Shown piece by piece: positions 24,340 through 33,538 of a stretch of 64,000 nt of DNA. Within the stretch, counting starts at the first letter, position 1. Every line of letters starts with the position of its first letter. Position numbers and translations under genes: made by a program. This DNA is from Faecalicatena faecalis (GTDB lineage Bacteria > Bacillota > Clostridia > Lachnospirales > Lachnospiraceae). The notes beneath the pieces were generated by a model. That model saw only the letters and a list, made by a program, of their open reading frames with translations, was not told the DNA's origin and searched no databases. The stretch spans positions 1-64,000 of the forward strand of contig NZ_JABACJ020000013.1 in NCBI RefSeq assembly GCF_012524165.2, read 5' to 3'.

Positions 24340-26265
24340 TCAATTTCCTGATAAACGGCCAAAGGCGTAGAAATGCTGCTGCCAGTAGGACGTGCCGATA
24401 CTGGCATATTGGATTGGGTTCCCACAGTGAATCATCATATTGTTGCCTACATAAATGCCAACGTGGGAGACTGGCACGCCGCTGTCATAGGTGCCAGTGA
24501 AAAAAATAATATCCCCGGGCCTTGCGTCAGCGGAGGATACGCGGGCGCACTGGTTATAAATGCCTTGCGCCGTGGTACGGGGCAGATTGTGGACGCCGCT
24601 GTTGGAAAATACCCAGCAGACGAAACCGGAGCAGTCAAAGGAGGTGGACGGGCTGGAGCCTCCCCATACATAGGGATATCCAAGGTATTTCTCTGCCTCC
24701 CCAATCAGGGCCGCAAAGGACGGATCGGACAGTGCCTCACCGGGTATCTGGTAGCCGGGTTCTGTCTCCGTGCCTCCTTCCGTGTAAATGCCTTCCCACA
24801 GGTAGGGTTTGTTGCCCTTTAATTCCTGCATGACGAAATAAATCTCTTTCTGCTCCATATCCAACCGGGTATTTACTACAGCGGGAAGTGTGCGGTTTTT
24901 TAAGGTCACATGGAGGATATAGTATTCATAAGAGACTTCCTCACTTGTCTCGTTGCCGTCTGCGTCCGTGCTGGTTTCCGTTCGGTAGCGGATTTCCACT
25001 TCCTCGGTCAGTGTCAGTTCGTACTGTACTTCAAAGACCTCCTGGAGCTCGCCCTGTATTTCCGTTCGTGTATAGCTGTGGTATTTGGCCGACAGGTAGG
25101 AGGTCAGCTCATAGGGGTTGTGGCCGATTTCGTCCACGTTGTAACGGTATTCGTCATAGTCGCTGTGAGTGCGCTCGATATTGGCGATTTTCTGTTTCAA
25201 GTCATTTTCCAGAGCGGCATAGTCCTCGTCCGCTCCTAGAAGGTCGCTGTCAGCGGAGGCGTAGGAGGTGCCGGATATGGCATTGACAAGGCCGCTCCCC
25301 AGCATGGGGATAAGGGAAGAAAACGCCGACAGCGCATAGAACAGCAGGAACAGCACCAGAATAATCAGGATAAATACCGGGTGGCGGGCCACTGCCTGAA
25401 CCGCCCGTTTCGTGAAGGTTCCGGCTGTGGCAGTTGTTTTTTTCGCCGCCCGCGTCCCCTGCTTTGCGGCCTGTCCGGCTTGTTTGGCGTACCGGCGTTT
25501 CAACTTCCATTTTTGGGCCATACGGGAAAGGGGGTTACTGGCAAGCTCCGGGTGCTCCTTTATCATCTTCTGAAAATCCAGATTGGCTTTTGCCGCCGTT
25601 TCCTTCCGCTCCCATTTTGCCACCCGGCGGGCCGGGTGTTCCCGATAGCGGCGTCTGGCAAACCGGACGAGCTTACGGGTTCCGGCCTCGGCCACAAGCT
25701 CGGATTTATGGGCTCCTTCCACGCCTACATTTTCATGCTCTACCTCGTGTATCTTGTTGTGGGTGTAAAACCATACTTCTGCCCGCACTCCCCGGACAGT
25801 CTTTTTGGCCAGTCCCGGCCGTTTCTGCGGTTTCTGTGAGGCCAGCTTTTCCCGGGCTGATTCCAGTTTCCGTCCAGCCTTATCCGCTTTGTACTGTGCC
25901 TTCTCCATCTTGTCCGGTTTTTTCCCGTCAGGGCGTTTCCCTCTGGCGCAGTCAGAAGCGGCCTCCTTGCTATGGGTTCCCTGTTCCTTGTCGCTATCCG
26001 CTTTTTCCTCCCGCCTCATATGATCGGAGGGGCGGGCTCGCTCCTTGTCCTGCTTAAACTTCCCGGAGGGCTTCGGGCCATGTTGGCCCGAGGCGGCCCC
26101 AGCCTGCGGCGGCGTGTCCTCGTCTTCAAAATGCAGGCGGCTGGAAGGGCTGGAAGGGGCGAAATCCTGGGGTGGGCTGGTTTCCTGCTTCGGGCCAGAT
26201 TGGCCCGAAGGGAAGATTTCAGGCGGGGGCTGTCCGGGCCTGCCTTTTTGGGGTTCCTTTCCGAT
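24340..26265 (-). CDS. CD1108-family transfer protein with NlpC/P60 peptidoglycan hydrolase domain
   Basis: Up to 641 residues. The C-terminal NlpC/P60 domain has catalytic Cys in FDCSGF and His in SHVGIYVG. A membrane helix (about 295-320 of the long form) follows a long basic N-terminal region. It likely opens the cell wall for the conjugation channel. The first ATG is at 26019 with no ribosome site, but the frame stays open to 26265 and this extension reads as protein. AAAGGAGG lies eight bases before an ATC at 26265, so either a non-standard start or a one-base shift at the A5 run near 26246 must be assumed. Two palindromes inside the extension encode SGQSGPK and SGQHGPK. Confidence 0.75.
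   Translation of the reverse strand: MGKEPQKGRPGQPPPEIFPSGQSGPKQETSPPQDFAPSSPSSRLHFEDEDTPPQAGAASGQHGPKPSGKFKQDKERARPSDHMRREEKADSDKEQGTHSKEAASDCARGKRPDGKKPDKMEKAQYKADKAGRKLESAREKLASQKPQKRPGLAKKTVRGVRAEVWFYTHNKIHEVEHENVGVEGAHKSELVAEAGTRKLVRFARRRYREHPARRVAKWERKETAAKANLDFQKMIKEHPELASNPLSRMAQKWKLKRRYAKQAGQAAKQGTRAAKKTTATAGTFTKRAVQAVARHPVFILIILVLFLLFYALSAFSSLIPMLGSGLVNAISGTSYASADSDLLGADEDYAALENDLKQKIANIERTHSDYDEYRYNVDEIGHNPYELTSYLSAKYHSYTRTEIQGELQEVFEVQYELTLTEEVEIRYRTETSTDADGNETSEEVSYEYYILHVTLKNRTLPAVVNTRLDMEQKEIYFVMQELKGNKPYLWEGIYTEGGTETEPGYQIPGEALSDPSFAALIGEAEKYLGYPYVWGGSSPSTSFDCSGFVCWVFSNSGVHNLPRTTAQGIYNQCARVSSADARPGDIIFFTGTYDSGVPVSHVGIYVGNNMMIHCGNPIQYASIGTSYWQQHFYAFGRLSGN
26071..26093 (-). repeat. 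In-gene palindrome copy encoding SGQHGPK
   Basis: Lies in the N-terminal extension of the CD1108-type gene, upstream of its first ATG. Confidence 0.65.
26188..26210 (-). repeat. In-gene palindrome copy encoding SGQSGPK
   Basis: Second copy in the CD1108-type N-terminal extension, in the same frame as the first. Confidence 0.65.
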
Positions 26266-26355
26266 AGGTCATTCCTCCTTTCCCGGAATAAAAAAGCCAG
26301 CCTCAACATTTCTGCATGTTGAACTGGCATACATCACGGTTAAATACTGGCGGCG

Positions 26356-28746
26356 TTATTCGTGTTTGGGCTCATTCTTCTTATCCTCCGGGCGGGTTGT
26401 CATGATTGCATAGAGTTCTGTATTCTGCGGGAAGTGATCTACGAAGGGGATTGTGACGTTCCCGAAAAACAAAAGGCCCTCACCGGAATTGGTGTGGGTC
26501 ACATAGGAAAGCTGGTGCGGGCTGATACCGAGCTGTTTTGCGATGATCTGTCGGTCGCCCTGTGCCTGTGCGAGCAGTACGAGAAAATCCGAGTTCTCGA
26601 AAATATTCTCAATCTCGGGACTTGCCAGAAAATCCTTCACATTCTGGGTCAAAGCTGACGGAACACAGCCTTTCTTCCGCAGCATTTTCCAGATGGCAAC
26701 GCAGTAGCTGGCTGTTAGGGCGTCTCGGAGCAGTACGTGAAATTCGTCAAAGTAGCACCATGTGGAAAGCCTGTTCATGAAGTTTAGGGAAACCTGTGAG
26801 TTCACTAAATCCTGCATGATGAGCATGGCAATCGTGCGCAGTCCCGCTCCAAGCTTCTTTAAATCGAGGCACACAAGGCGGCGGTTCAAATCCACATTTG
26901 TTTCATGGTTAAATACGTTTAAGGAACCCGATACGTAGATTTCAAGGGAGGTTGCAAGACGGGAAGCCTCCGCCTCCGGCTGTTTGCAGAGCAGTTCGTA
27001 TAAATCCTGCAAAGTCGGCATCTGTTCCTTTTCCGGGTGCTGGATATGCTCCCGGTACATGAAGCGCACACAGCGGTCAATCACAGTCCGGTCAATAGGC
27101 TGTAAGCCGTCCTTACCGCCGACAATGAGCTCCATCAGCGACAGGATAAAGTCGGCCTTTAAGGCCATTGGGTTTTCCTCGTTAAAGCTCAAATCAATGT
27201 CCATGGGGGTGATATGATGCGGGCTGTCCGGCGCAATCTCAATCACCTGCCCGCCTAACCGCCGGATTAGCGGGGAATATTCGCCCATGGGGTCCACCAC
27301 GATAATCCGGTCGCGGGTGGCAAGGAACACGTTCACAAGCTCCCGTTTTGCGGCAAAGGATTTCCCGGAACCGGGCACGCCAAGGAATAGGCCGTTGGGG
27401 TTTTTCAGTTTCTTCCGGTTCGCCATAATGACGTTGTGGGAAAGGGCGTTCAGGCCGTAATAGACCGCCTCCCCGTCCATGCGGAGTTCCTGCGTCATGA
27501 AGGGAACGAAAATAGCAGTGCTGCTGGTAGTCAGCCCTCTCTGTATCTCTATGGTATTGTGACAAAGGGGGAGGCTGGAAAGGAATGCCTGCTCCTGCTG
27601 GAAGTCCAGCCGTTTCAGGGCGCAGTTATATTTCTGCACGATTCCCGATACGGTGAACAGGTCATTATCCAGCTCCCTCCGGGTCGGTGCCATGTTTACC
27701 ACAAGGAAGGTCAGAAGGAACATTCTTTCATTCCGGCTCTGTAAATCTTCCAGAAGGGTCTTTGCGTCCTGACTGTATGTCACAAGGTCAGGCGGCAGAA
27801 TGTCCATGTCGTAGCCGGAGCGCACCGCCTTTTTCTGTTCCTCCACCTTCATCTTGTCGATATCGGAGACTTTGGCCTTGATGGCCTTCACGGCGGCGGC
27901 CTGGTCAACTGTCTGTACATGGAGGGTAATGGTCATTTCCGTGTCCAGCTCCAACAGCTCCGCCAGCAGTTTGTCGGAAAGCTCCGAGGCAAGAATCTGC
28001 AAGTAGGAGGCGGCTCCCCATGTGGTGCCCACCCGGAACAGACGGCTGAACCGAAAGTCAAAGCTGGTCGGCGCGATAAAATCCTTTGTGGAAAGCCCTG
28101 TTTTTGGTATCATGTCCCATGAAAAATGGAAAGGGTCATTCCCTCCCGGGTGAAGCTGGCCGTGGAGCAGTTCCAGACGTTCCAGCCCGGAGAGGGCGGC
28201 GGATTTTACGCCCAGCTTCTTGAAATTGTTCATGATGTCGGCCTCCACCCGTTCCAGCCTTGCCCGGGCCGTGGATAAATCGTCCACATTTACGCCAAAG
28301 GTCAGCAGTTTCGTCCGCACGATTCCGTTGTTGCTTTTGGCTATCTGGTTTTCCAGCATTTCCACGTATTCCTGCCGTACCCCGTTATATTCGTCCTCCT
28401 GCATGGAGATGTTGACGCTGTACCGGCTTTCCGGGCGGCTCCGGTGGTTGATGAATGAGAGCTGGAACGGGAGGGTGCTGTCAAAGTAATTTAAGCAGGC
28501 GCTCCAACCGTCAAAAATAGCCGCCTGATCCTCGGCCTGTGCGAGCTGGTAGTTGATATCCTCGTATTCTATAGTTTTCGTGTAATAATGGTCGGCCACC
28601 CGGCACACGCCGTCCCGGTACATTTCCCGGTAGGGAAGGGTCTGCTGGGCGGTGGCGGGAACCTTCCGCTTTCCGCCGGGAAACAGGCTGCCTTTCCGGT
28701 CAGGCTTTTTTCCTGCGGGGCTTTTTCTTTTTTTCTGGTTCTGCAA
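26356..28746 (-). CDS. VirB4-like conjugative transfer ATPase
   Basis: 796 residues from TTG 28746, nine bases after AGGAGG and inside the 3' end of the PrgI gene. Walker A GVPGSGKSFAAKRE lies around 450, and the later segment TWCYFDEFHVLL carries the Walker B acidic pair. The N-terminal half is the VirB4 structural domain. It powers assembly and transport of the type IV secretion system at the inner membrane. The order PrgI-VirB4-CD1108 is conserved in Gram-positive ICEs. Confidence 0.9.
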   Translation of the reverse strand: MQNQKKRKSPAGKKPDRKGSLFPGGKRKVPATAQQTLPYREMYRDGVCRVADHYYTKTIEYEDINYQLAQAEDQAAIFDGWSACLNYFDSTLPFQLSFINHRSRPESRYSVNISMQEDEYNGVRQEYVEMLENQIAKSNNGIVRTKLLTFGVNVDDLSTARARLERVEADIMNNFKKLGVKSAALSGLERLELLHGQLHPGGNDPFHFSWDMIPKTGLSTKDFIAPTSFDFRFSRLFRVGTTWGAASYLQILASELSDKLLAELLELDTEMTITLHVQTVDQAAAVKAIKAKVSDIDKMKVEEQKKAVRSGYDMDILPPDLVTYSQDAKTLLEDLQSRNERMFLLTFLVVNMAPTRRELDNDLFTVSGIVQKYNCALKRLDFQQEQAFLSSLPLCHNTIEIQRGLTTSSTAIFVPFMTQELRMDGEAVYYGLNALSHNVIMANRKKLKNPNGLFLGVPGSGKSFAAKRELVNVFLATRDRIIVVDPMGEYSPLIRRLGGQVIEIAPDSPHHITPMDIDLSFNEENPMALKADFILSLMELIVGGKDGLQPIDRTVIDRCVRFMYREHIQHPEKEQMPTLQDLYELLCKQPEAEASRLATSLEIYVSGSLNVFNHETNVDLNRRLVCLDLKKLGAGLRTIAMLIMQDLVNSQVSLNFMNRLSTWCYFDEFHVLLRDALTASYCVAIWKMLRKKGCVPSALTQNVKDFLASPEIENIFENSDFLVLLAQAQGDRQIIAKQLGISPHQLSYVTHTNSGEGLLFFGNVTIPFVDHFPQNTELYAIMTTRPEDKKNEPKHE

Positions 28747-29089
28747 TCGGCTTCGCCTCCTTTTTGAAACCGCTCAAAAGAGCATAAAAATTTTCTGTAT
28801 TATAGGGCCGCACCCTCGGATAAAGGAACCGGGTGCGCAGGATATTCCTCAGCACCTTTTCAAGCGGCAGGCCGTCACGCTCATACATGGCAAAAAAGAA
28901 GAACGGGAGCATGAGGCCAATCATCAGGAAAAGGGACGGGCTGTTTCCAATGGTTCCACGACAGAGCAGGTAGGACGGAATCCCTACCGCTGCCGCAAGT
29001 GAGAAACAGATAAGCTGGCGCTTCGTCAAGTTCAGGGCCAGCTTCGTCTTGATTTTGTTTAGGTCTTTTGGTACGGGTACATATGCCAC
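28700..29089 (-). CDS. PrgI family (VirB3-like) membrane protein
   Basis: 129 residues. GTG 29089, ten bases after AGGAGG, gives the family start VAYVPVPKDLNKIKTKLALNLTKRQ; the longer ATG at 29122 lies inside a palindrome and has no ribosome site. Two helices (about 35-55 and 58-78) form a hairpin in the membrane, and a Lys/Arg-rich tail follows. It partners VirB4, whose gene overlaps its end by 47 bases. Confidence 0.8.
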   Translation of the reverse strand: MAYVPVPKDLNKIKTKLALNLTKRQLICFSLAAAVGIPSYLLCRGTIGNSPSLFLMIGLMLPFFFFAMYERDGLPLEKVLRNILRTRFLYPRVRPYNTENFYALLSGFKKEAKPIAEPEKKKKPRRKKA

Positions 29090-29134
29090 GGGCTGTTCAC
29101 CTCCTTTGGCACTTCGGGCCATGATGGCCCGAAG

Positions 29135-29755
29135 CTATCTGACTGCCTCCTTCACGGGCAGGGGACGTTTCCCTTCCACGGCAGCTTCACGTCCGGCCTG
29201 TCTTGCCCGCCAGTAGTTGGGGTTGTATTGTCTGATAGACTGGTTAATGTTTTCTTCAAATTTTTCCTTATTCTTGATACGGTCAGGGATTTTCCACAGC
29301 TTTTTATCAAGGAGCTCCCGCAATACCACGCTTTCCTGTGCGTCCTCCTCAAAACAGATGTAGCCGTTTCTCTGGAAACCGCATTTTTTGGCCGCAGTGG
29401 ACAGGACGGCGGCCACTTCCTTTGCCACCATTGTCCCGCCGTGGCTGGCTGTGCTCACGAGAAACACACCGGGGCAGAGCGTGTCGCAGGTCTGTACCTT
29501 GCCCCACGGGGAGCTTTCCGGCTCATGAAACATGCCGCCTGTCCTCTGGCGGTCGGCCTGCATGAGCGCCGCCTTTTCCAGAATGGCTTTCAGTTCCGGT
29601 GACAGGTATGGATATTCCCGCAGGACACGGGCCGCCTCCCCGCCACACTCCTTCATCAGAAGGGAATAGGCTTCACTGTCGGCCACGGTACAGCGGCCTA
29701 ACAGCTTTCCCCCGTAGTAGCAGGCGGCGTCATACGCTGGTTTTCTCTGTGTCAT
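29135..29755 (-). CDS. Conserved ICE protein of unknown function
   Basis: 206 residues, soluble. Recognisable blocks are GGTMVAKEVAAVLSTAAKKCGF, GYICFEEDAQESVVLRELLDKKLW and IRQYNPNYWRARQ, seen in proteins of many Clostridia conjugative elements. AAGGAGGC precedes the ATG. The stop TAG is followed without a gap by a palindrome (29112-29134), and another palindrome lies 22 bases before its start. Confidence 0.55.
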   Translation of the reverse strand: MTQRKPAYDAACYYGGKLLGRCTVADSEAYSLLMKECGGEAARVLREYPYLSPELKAILEKAALMQADRQRTGGMFHEPESSPWGKVQTCDTLCPGVFLVSTASHGGTMVAKEVAAVLSTAAKKCGFQRNGYICFEEDAQESVVLRELLDKKLWKIPDRIKNKEKFEENINQSIRQYNPNYWRARQAGREAAVEGKRPLPVKEAVR

Positions 29756-29799
29756 GGGCTACGCCTCCTTCCTCCGCTTCGGGCCACTATGGCCCGAGG

Positions 29800-30465
29800 T
29801 TATCTGTCCTGCCCGCGGCTGGCCTTTGCCTTTGCGGGTTTCTCCGTCTGTGCCTGTTCCACTTGTTTTGCTCCGGCGGTGAGCTGTTCCTTAATGGAGG
29901 GGCGTTCCTGGCCTCCCCTTGCGGCGGTTAACCTTGCCTGCAAATGGTCTAGCTCCGCCGTGTAGGCTTCCACAACAGCCTCGTTAAGCTGTCTGCGGAA
30001 CTCCTTCGTGATGGGTTTTGCTACGTCACGGTAGCCCCCGTTCCTGTCCGGTTGGCTGGGCATACCTGCATAAATTCCATTTTCGCCTTGCAGTATCTTG
30101 AAATTCTCCACCACAAAACAGTCGTTGAATTTCACATTGGCAAAGCCAATCAGGTTTTTTACGGGGTCAATGAGCCTCACGCTCACGTCCAACTTCATGG
30201 GTTCCTGTGTAGCGGCGGGTGCGCCGCCTGTCTGTTCCTGCATAACTGTCTCCTTTCCTGAAATGGGGACAAGGCCCCCGTTTTTATACTCGTAGCTTTC
30301 TGCCCGGAGTGCGGCATGTGTGTCCGCCGACAGAAGCTTGTACAACTGGATATCTGTGTCTGCGAGGAAACGCAGGGTATCCTCTTTTGTAAATTCCTCC
30401 GGGAGCTTTCCAAAGTAGGCCCGGTGGGCCTGCCCGTCCGCTCCTGGCTTGTAACGCCTCGGCAT
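29800..30465 (-). CDS. ICE protein with SpoVG-like domain
   Basis: 221 residues. Residues about 85-180 (VSVRLIDPVKNLIGFANVKFND, then FKILQGENGIYAGMPSQPD and YRDVAKPIT) match SpoVG, a small nucleic-acid-binding regulator. The N-terminal part is unrecognised. The tail (KAKASRGQDR) is basic and is preceded by RPSIKEQL, a motif shared with neighbouring ICE proteins. AAGGAGG precedes the ATG, and a palindrome follows the stop directly. Confidence 0.7.
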   Translation of the reverse strand: MPRRYKPGADGQAHRAYFGKLPEEFTKEDTLRFLADTDIQLYKLLSADTHAALRAESYEYKNGGLVPISGKETVMQEQTGGAPAATQEPMKLDVSVRLIDPVKNLIGFANVKFNDCFVVENFKILQGENGIYAGMPSQPDRNGGYRDVAKPITKEFRRQLNEAVVEAYTAELDHLQARLTAARGGQERPSIKEQLTAGAKQVEQAQTEKPAKAKASRGQDR

Positions 30466-30516
30466 ACGTCCTCCTTCCCGCCTCGGGCCATGATGGCCCG
30501 AAGTCCTTCTGCTGGT

Positions 30517-31383
30517 TTAGCCGGTGCCGAAGATGGATTTTGACAGGCTCCCGGTCTTGAACAGGGAGAAGCACAGGAGCACCGTGTAACCGACACACCG
30601 CCAGATAGCCCCCATTGGGTCACCGTCTGTTGCGATACCCTGAATGAGTACGGCGTAGATTGCCACACATACCATAATCAGAAGCCCCTGAAAGCCGACC
30701 GCGCACAGCGACCGGAAATAATTCTGCCCCATGTGTCCGGTTTCCCGGTTCGCTACAGTGGAGAAGGGGATAGGGGCAAGGCTGGTCAGCAGGTATATTT
30801 CAATCATGCGGCCATAAACGATAACAAAAATCACGATATTCAGGGCGGTCATAGTAAACTGGACAAGGAATGACTGGAGGAACAGGCCGAACAGTGGGCC
30901 CAGTTCCATCGCCTCCAAGTCTGTGCGCAGGCTGTCCATAATGTCTGGCGTGATTTCCGTGCCGCTCTGGATAAGCCCGGCCGACTGTTGTATCACATGC
31001 TGGCTTACGTCAAAAACGGCCAGCACGATATTGAAGGTGTTCGTCAGGATCGTCACGGTCACGAAGGTTTTGAATATCCACTTGAAGAACATCCATGTGT
31101 CTATGTCATGGAGGTTGTTCCGGTCTATGAGCATTCGAATGAGTTCATAGGTCATGACAAACGTGAGGATAATCCCGGCGATTGGCAGAACAACCGTTTC
31201 AGAAATATGCCGTATCATGGAAAAGACCCCGGCGTTAAAATCCGCCGGGGACGTCCCAACCTGTGCTGCAATTCCTCCGACCTGCTCATTTACGTTATTG
31301 AAAAGGCCGTCCAGATTTCCCATGATACCATCTACAAGCACACCCTTGAGCCATTCCACGATTGCATTGATGATAGTATCCAT
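30517..31383 (-). CDS. VirB6/TrbL-like channel protein, CD1112 family
   Basis: 288 residues with five or six membrane helices (about 65-85, 105-125, 165-205, 215-235, 245-275). The start MDTIINAIVEWLKGVLVDGIMGNL and the segment YLLTSLAPIPFSTVANRETGHMGQNYFRSLCAVGFQG are typical of CD1112/TrbL-like inner-membrane channel components. AAAGGAG precedes the ATG. It follows the Maff2 gene by 26 bases. Confidence 0.8.
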   Translation of the reverse strand: MDTIINAIVEWLKGVLVDGIMGNLDGLFNNVNEQVGGIAAQVGTSPADFNAGVFSMIRHISETVVLPIAGIILTFVMTYELIRMLIDRNNLHDIDTWMFFKWIFKTFVTVTILTNTFNIVLAVFDVSQHVIQQSAGLIQSGTEITPDIMDSLRTDLEAMELGPLFGLFLQSFLVQFTMTALNIVIFVIVYGRMIEIYLLTSLAPIPFSTVANRETGHMGQNYFRSLCAVGFQGLLIMVCVAIYAVLIQGIATDGDPMGAIWRCVGYTVLLCFSLFKTGSLSKSIFGTG

Positions 31384-31409
31384 ATATCACTCCTTTGAAT
31401 GGGAACCGT

Positions 31410-31622
31410 TTAGAACAGGCCGGATAAGAGCGGGATAAGCTGGGTGCCAATCAGGACAACACCGCCTCCGGCCATAAGTTGCTTAATTCCCTGTGATTTT
31501 GCCGCCGGGTTGTCCGAGCCGTACCCTTCTAACAGGTTGATGACTCCCCACACCGCAAGCCCGGCCCCCAGGGCGATAACGAGTACCTTTAAAATGTCGA
31601 TAGCAGAGTTGAAAAATTCCAT
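31410..31622 (-). CDS. Maff2 family small membrane protein (VirB2-like position)
   Basis: 70 residues with two helices separated by a Gly/Asn/Lys loop (GYGSDNPAAKSQGIKQLMAGGGVVLIG). GGAGG precedes the ATG. Maff2 proteins occupy the place of the pilin-like VirB2 subunit between VirD4 and VirB6 genes in these ICEs. Confidence 0.8.
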   Translation of the reverse strand: MEFFNSAIDILKVLVIALGAGLAVWGVINLLEGYGSDNPAAKSQGIKQLMAGGGVVLIGTQLIPLLSGLF

Positions 31623-31714
31623 GTGGGTTCCTCCATTTTCTTAGTTTGAATCGGTTTTCGTGTAAAAAAATAACCGCCCGTATTGGCGGCGCTTCGGGCC
31701 ATGTTGGCCCGAGG

Positions 31715-33538
31715 TTACGCAAAGTCATCACTGTCCATATCGTCAAAATTGAGAATGTCAGCTTCTTCCTCTGTGTCTGTTTCCTCTATCTCGTAAACCG
31801 TGTATTCGTCCTCCGGCTTTAGTCTCAATGGCCGGTGGCGGAACAGGGTTTCCAAGCGGAAGGCATTTTTCTTTTTGTCATATTCGGCTGTCTGGTTATA
31901 GCTGGGGTGCTTTTTTAAGTCATACTTCGGGCTGTAAAAGGGCGGGAGCCCACGGAGTTGGCAGATACACATATTTCCAGGCATGGTGGTGATTTCGCTT
32001 GTGGTGAGAAGCTCCCGGTCCAGACGCTGCATGTTCTGCCCGTAGCTTTCCGACTGCCCTCGGGTGCGGCTTTCTGTCTGCATGGAGATGGTGGCCTTTC
32101 CCAGCCAGTTTTCGGAAATGTCTTTCAGGGTGGAGGCTTCACGGCCTCCAAGGAACACGATTGAATCCATGTTCCCCATGATTGTCTCGGCGTTGTCCTT
32201 ATAGAGCGCCTTGCACTGGCTCATGGCCTGATAGAACAGCGTCAGGCTGATTTCGCGGGAGCGAATAACGGCCACGATTTTTTCCAGCCCCGGCACCTGT
32301 CCCGTGTTGGCGGCCTCGTCCCACAGCACCCGCACATGATGGGGGAGCCGCCCGCCGTACTTGTTGTCGGCCCGCTCACAGAGCATGTTGAACATGGTGG
32401 AGAAGGCGAGGGCAACAAGAAAGTTGTAGGTGGTATTCGTGTCGGATATCAGGAAAAACAGGGCTGTTTTTTCATCTCCCAGCGTATCGAGGCCCAGCTC
32501 GTCATAGCTCATAATCTCCCGCAATTCTCCAATATCAAAGGGAGCCAGCCTTGCACCGCAGGAAATAAGGATAGATTTTGCTGTCTTGCCGCTGGCTAAT
32601 TTATACTTTTTATACTGCCGCACAGCAAAGTGATTCGGGTTCCTCCTTTCCAGTCCGTCAAACATGTAGTCAACGGCATTTTTGAAGCTCTCATCATCTT
32701 CCCGGACCTCCATGCTGTTAATCATTTCCACAAGGGTATTCATGTTCCGTTCTTCGTCTGGTCCTTCAAAGACGATATAAGCAATCAGCGCACAGTAAAG
32801 AAGGGTTTCCGCTTTTGTCCAGAACTCGTCCCCGTCCTTGCCGTCCCCTTTGGTGTTGGCAATCAGGGCAGTCACGAATTTCAGTACGTCACTTTCTGTC
32901 TTGATGTAGGCCAGTGGGTTGTAGTGCATGGATTTGGAAAAACTTATGGTGTTGAATACCCGGAGCTTGTAGCCCTGCCGTTGCAGGTATCGTCCGCATT
33001 GTTCAAGAGTGCCGCCTTTTGGGTCTACGACTACATAGGACGAATGGGCCTGAAGGAGCTGCGGGGTCAGCCAGAACCTTGTTTTTCCGGAGCCGGACGA
33101 GCCGATTACACAGGCGTTTAGGTTCCGGGCGTTGGCCGGGATTTTGGGCCGGGTGTTCAGTGTCAGGAACTCCGTGCCCGTCAGAATGACGTTGTTTTTA
33201 AATACCGGGTCTACAAAGGGCTTGATATCCTTTGCTGTTCCCCAGCGGGCCGAACCATATTCTTCCTCACGGCGGAATTTTTTCCCCTTCCTGATTTTGT
33301 GCTGCACGAGCAGGTACATACCCACGGCCCCGGTAAGTCCCACCAGAAGGTCAGGCCCGCCAAGGCCCGGAAGGTAGTTTTCAAAAGCTGTGGGGAAGGT
33401 GTTCATCATGCCTACGAGCTTCGTCCCGAAATCGGCTCCGGCGGCCATGCGGTAAGCCGTCCCCACCTTTGAGAAAAACCAGAATACAAAGAGGTAGGGG
33501 AGGTTGGGAAGTACATATTTTCGGATTTTGTCGCTCAC
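31715..33538 (-). CDS. VirD4/TraG-type coupling ATPase
   Basis: 607 residues from GTG 33538, which overlaps the PcfB stop by four bases. Two N-terminal helices, Walker A VIGSSGSGKTRFW (about residue 140), VVDPKGGTLEQ, and Walker B VRVLWDEAANTG (about 375) identify a type IV coupling protein. It links the relaxosome to the secretion channel. The C terminus is strongly acidic (EEADILNFDDMDSDDF). A palindrome follows the stop directly. Confidence 0.9.
   Translation of the reverse strand: MSDKIRKYVLPNLPYLFVFWFFSKVGTAYRMAAGADFGTKLVGMMNTFPTAFENYLPGLGGPDLLVGLTGAVGMYLLVQHKIRKGKKFRREEEYGSARWGTAKDIKPFVDPVFKNNVILTGTEFLTLNTRPKIPANARNLNACVIGSSGSGKTRFWLTPQLLQAHSSYVVVDPKGGTLEQCGRYLQRQGYKLRVFNTISFSKSMHYNPLAYIKTESDVLKFVTALIANTKGDGKDGDEFWTKAETLLYCALIAYIVFEGPDEERNMNTLVEMINSMEVREDDESFKNAVDYMFDGLERRNPNHFAVRQYKKYKLASGKTAKSILISCGARLAPFDIGELREIMSYDELGLDTLGDEKTALFFLISDTNTTYNFLVALAFSTMFNMLCERADNKYGGRLPHHVRVLWDEAANTGQVPGLEKIVAVIRSREISLTLFYQAMSQCKALYKDNAETIMGNMDSIVFLGGREASTLKDISENWLGKATISMQTESRTRGQSESYGQNMQRLDRELLTTSEITTMPGNMCICQLRGLPPFYSPKYDLKKHPSYNQTAEYDKKKNAFRLETLFRHRPLRLKPEDEYTVYEIEETDTEEEADILNFDDMDSDDFA

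Noticed and set aside
25434..26057. 207-codon plus-strand ORF
   Set aside because: It is a GC-rich antisense shadow of the CD1108-type gene without a ribosome site.
26016..26330. 104-codon minus-strand ORF starting MPVQHAEM ahead of the CD1108-type gene
   Set aside because: The alternative frame through the same DNA continues into the NlpC/P60 protein and contains the recurrent SGQxGPK peptides, so that frame is the coding one. The start of this ORF is a hairpin arm.
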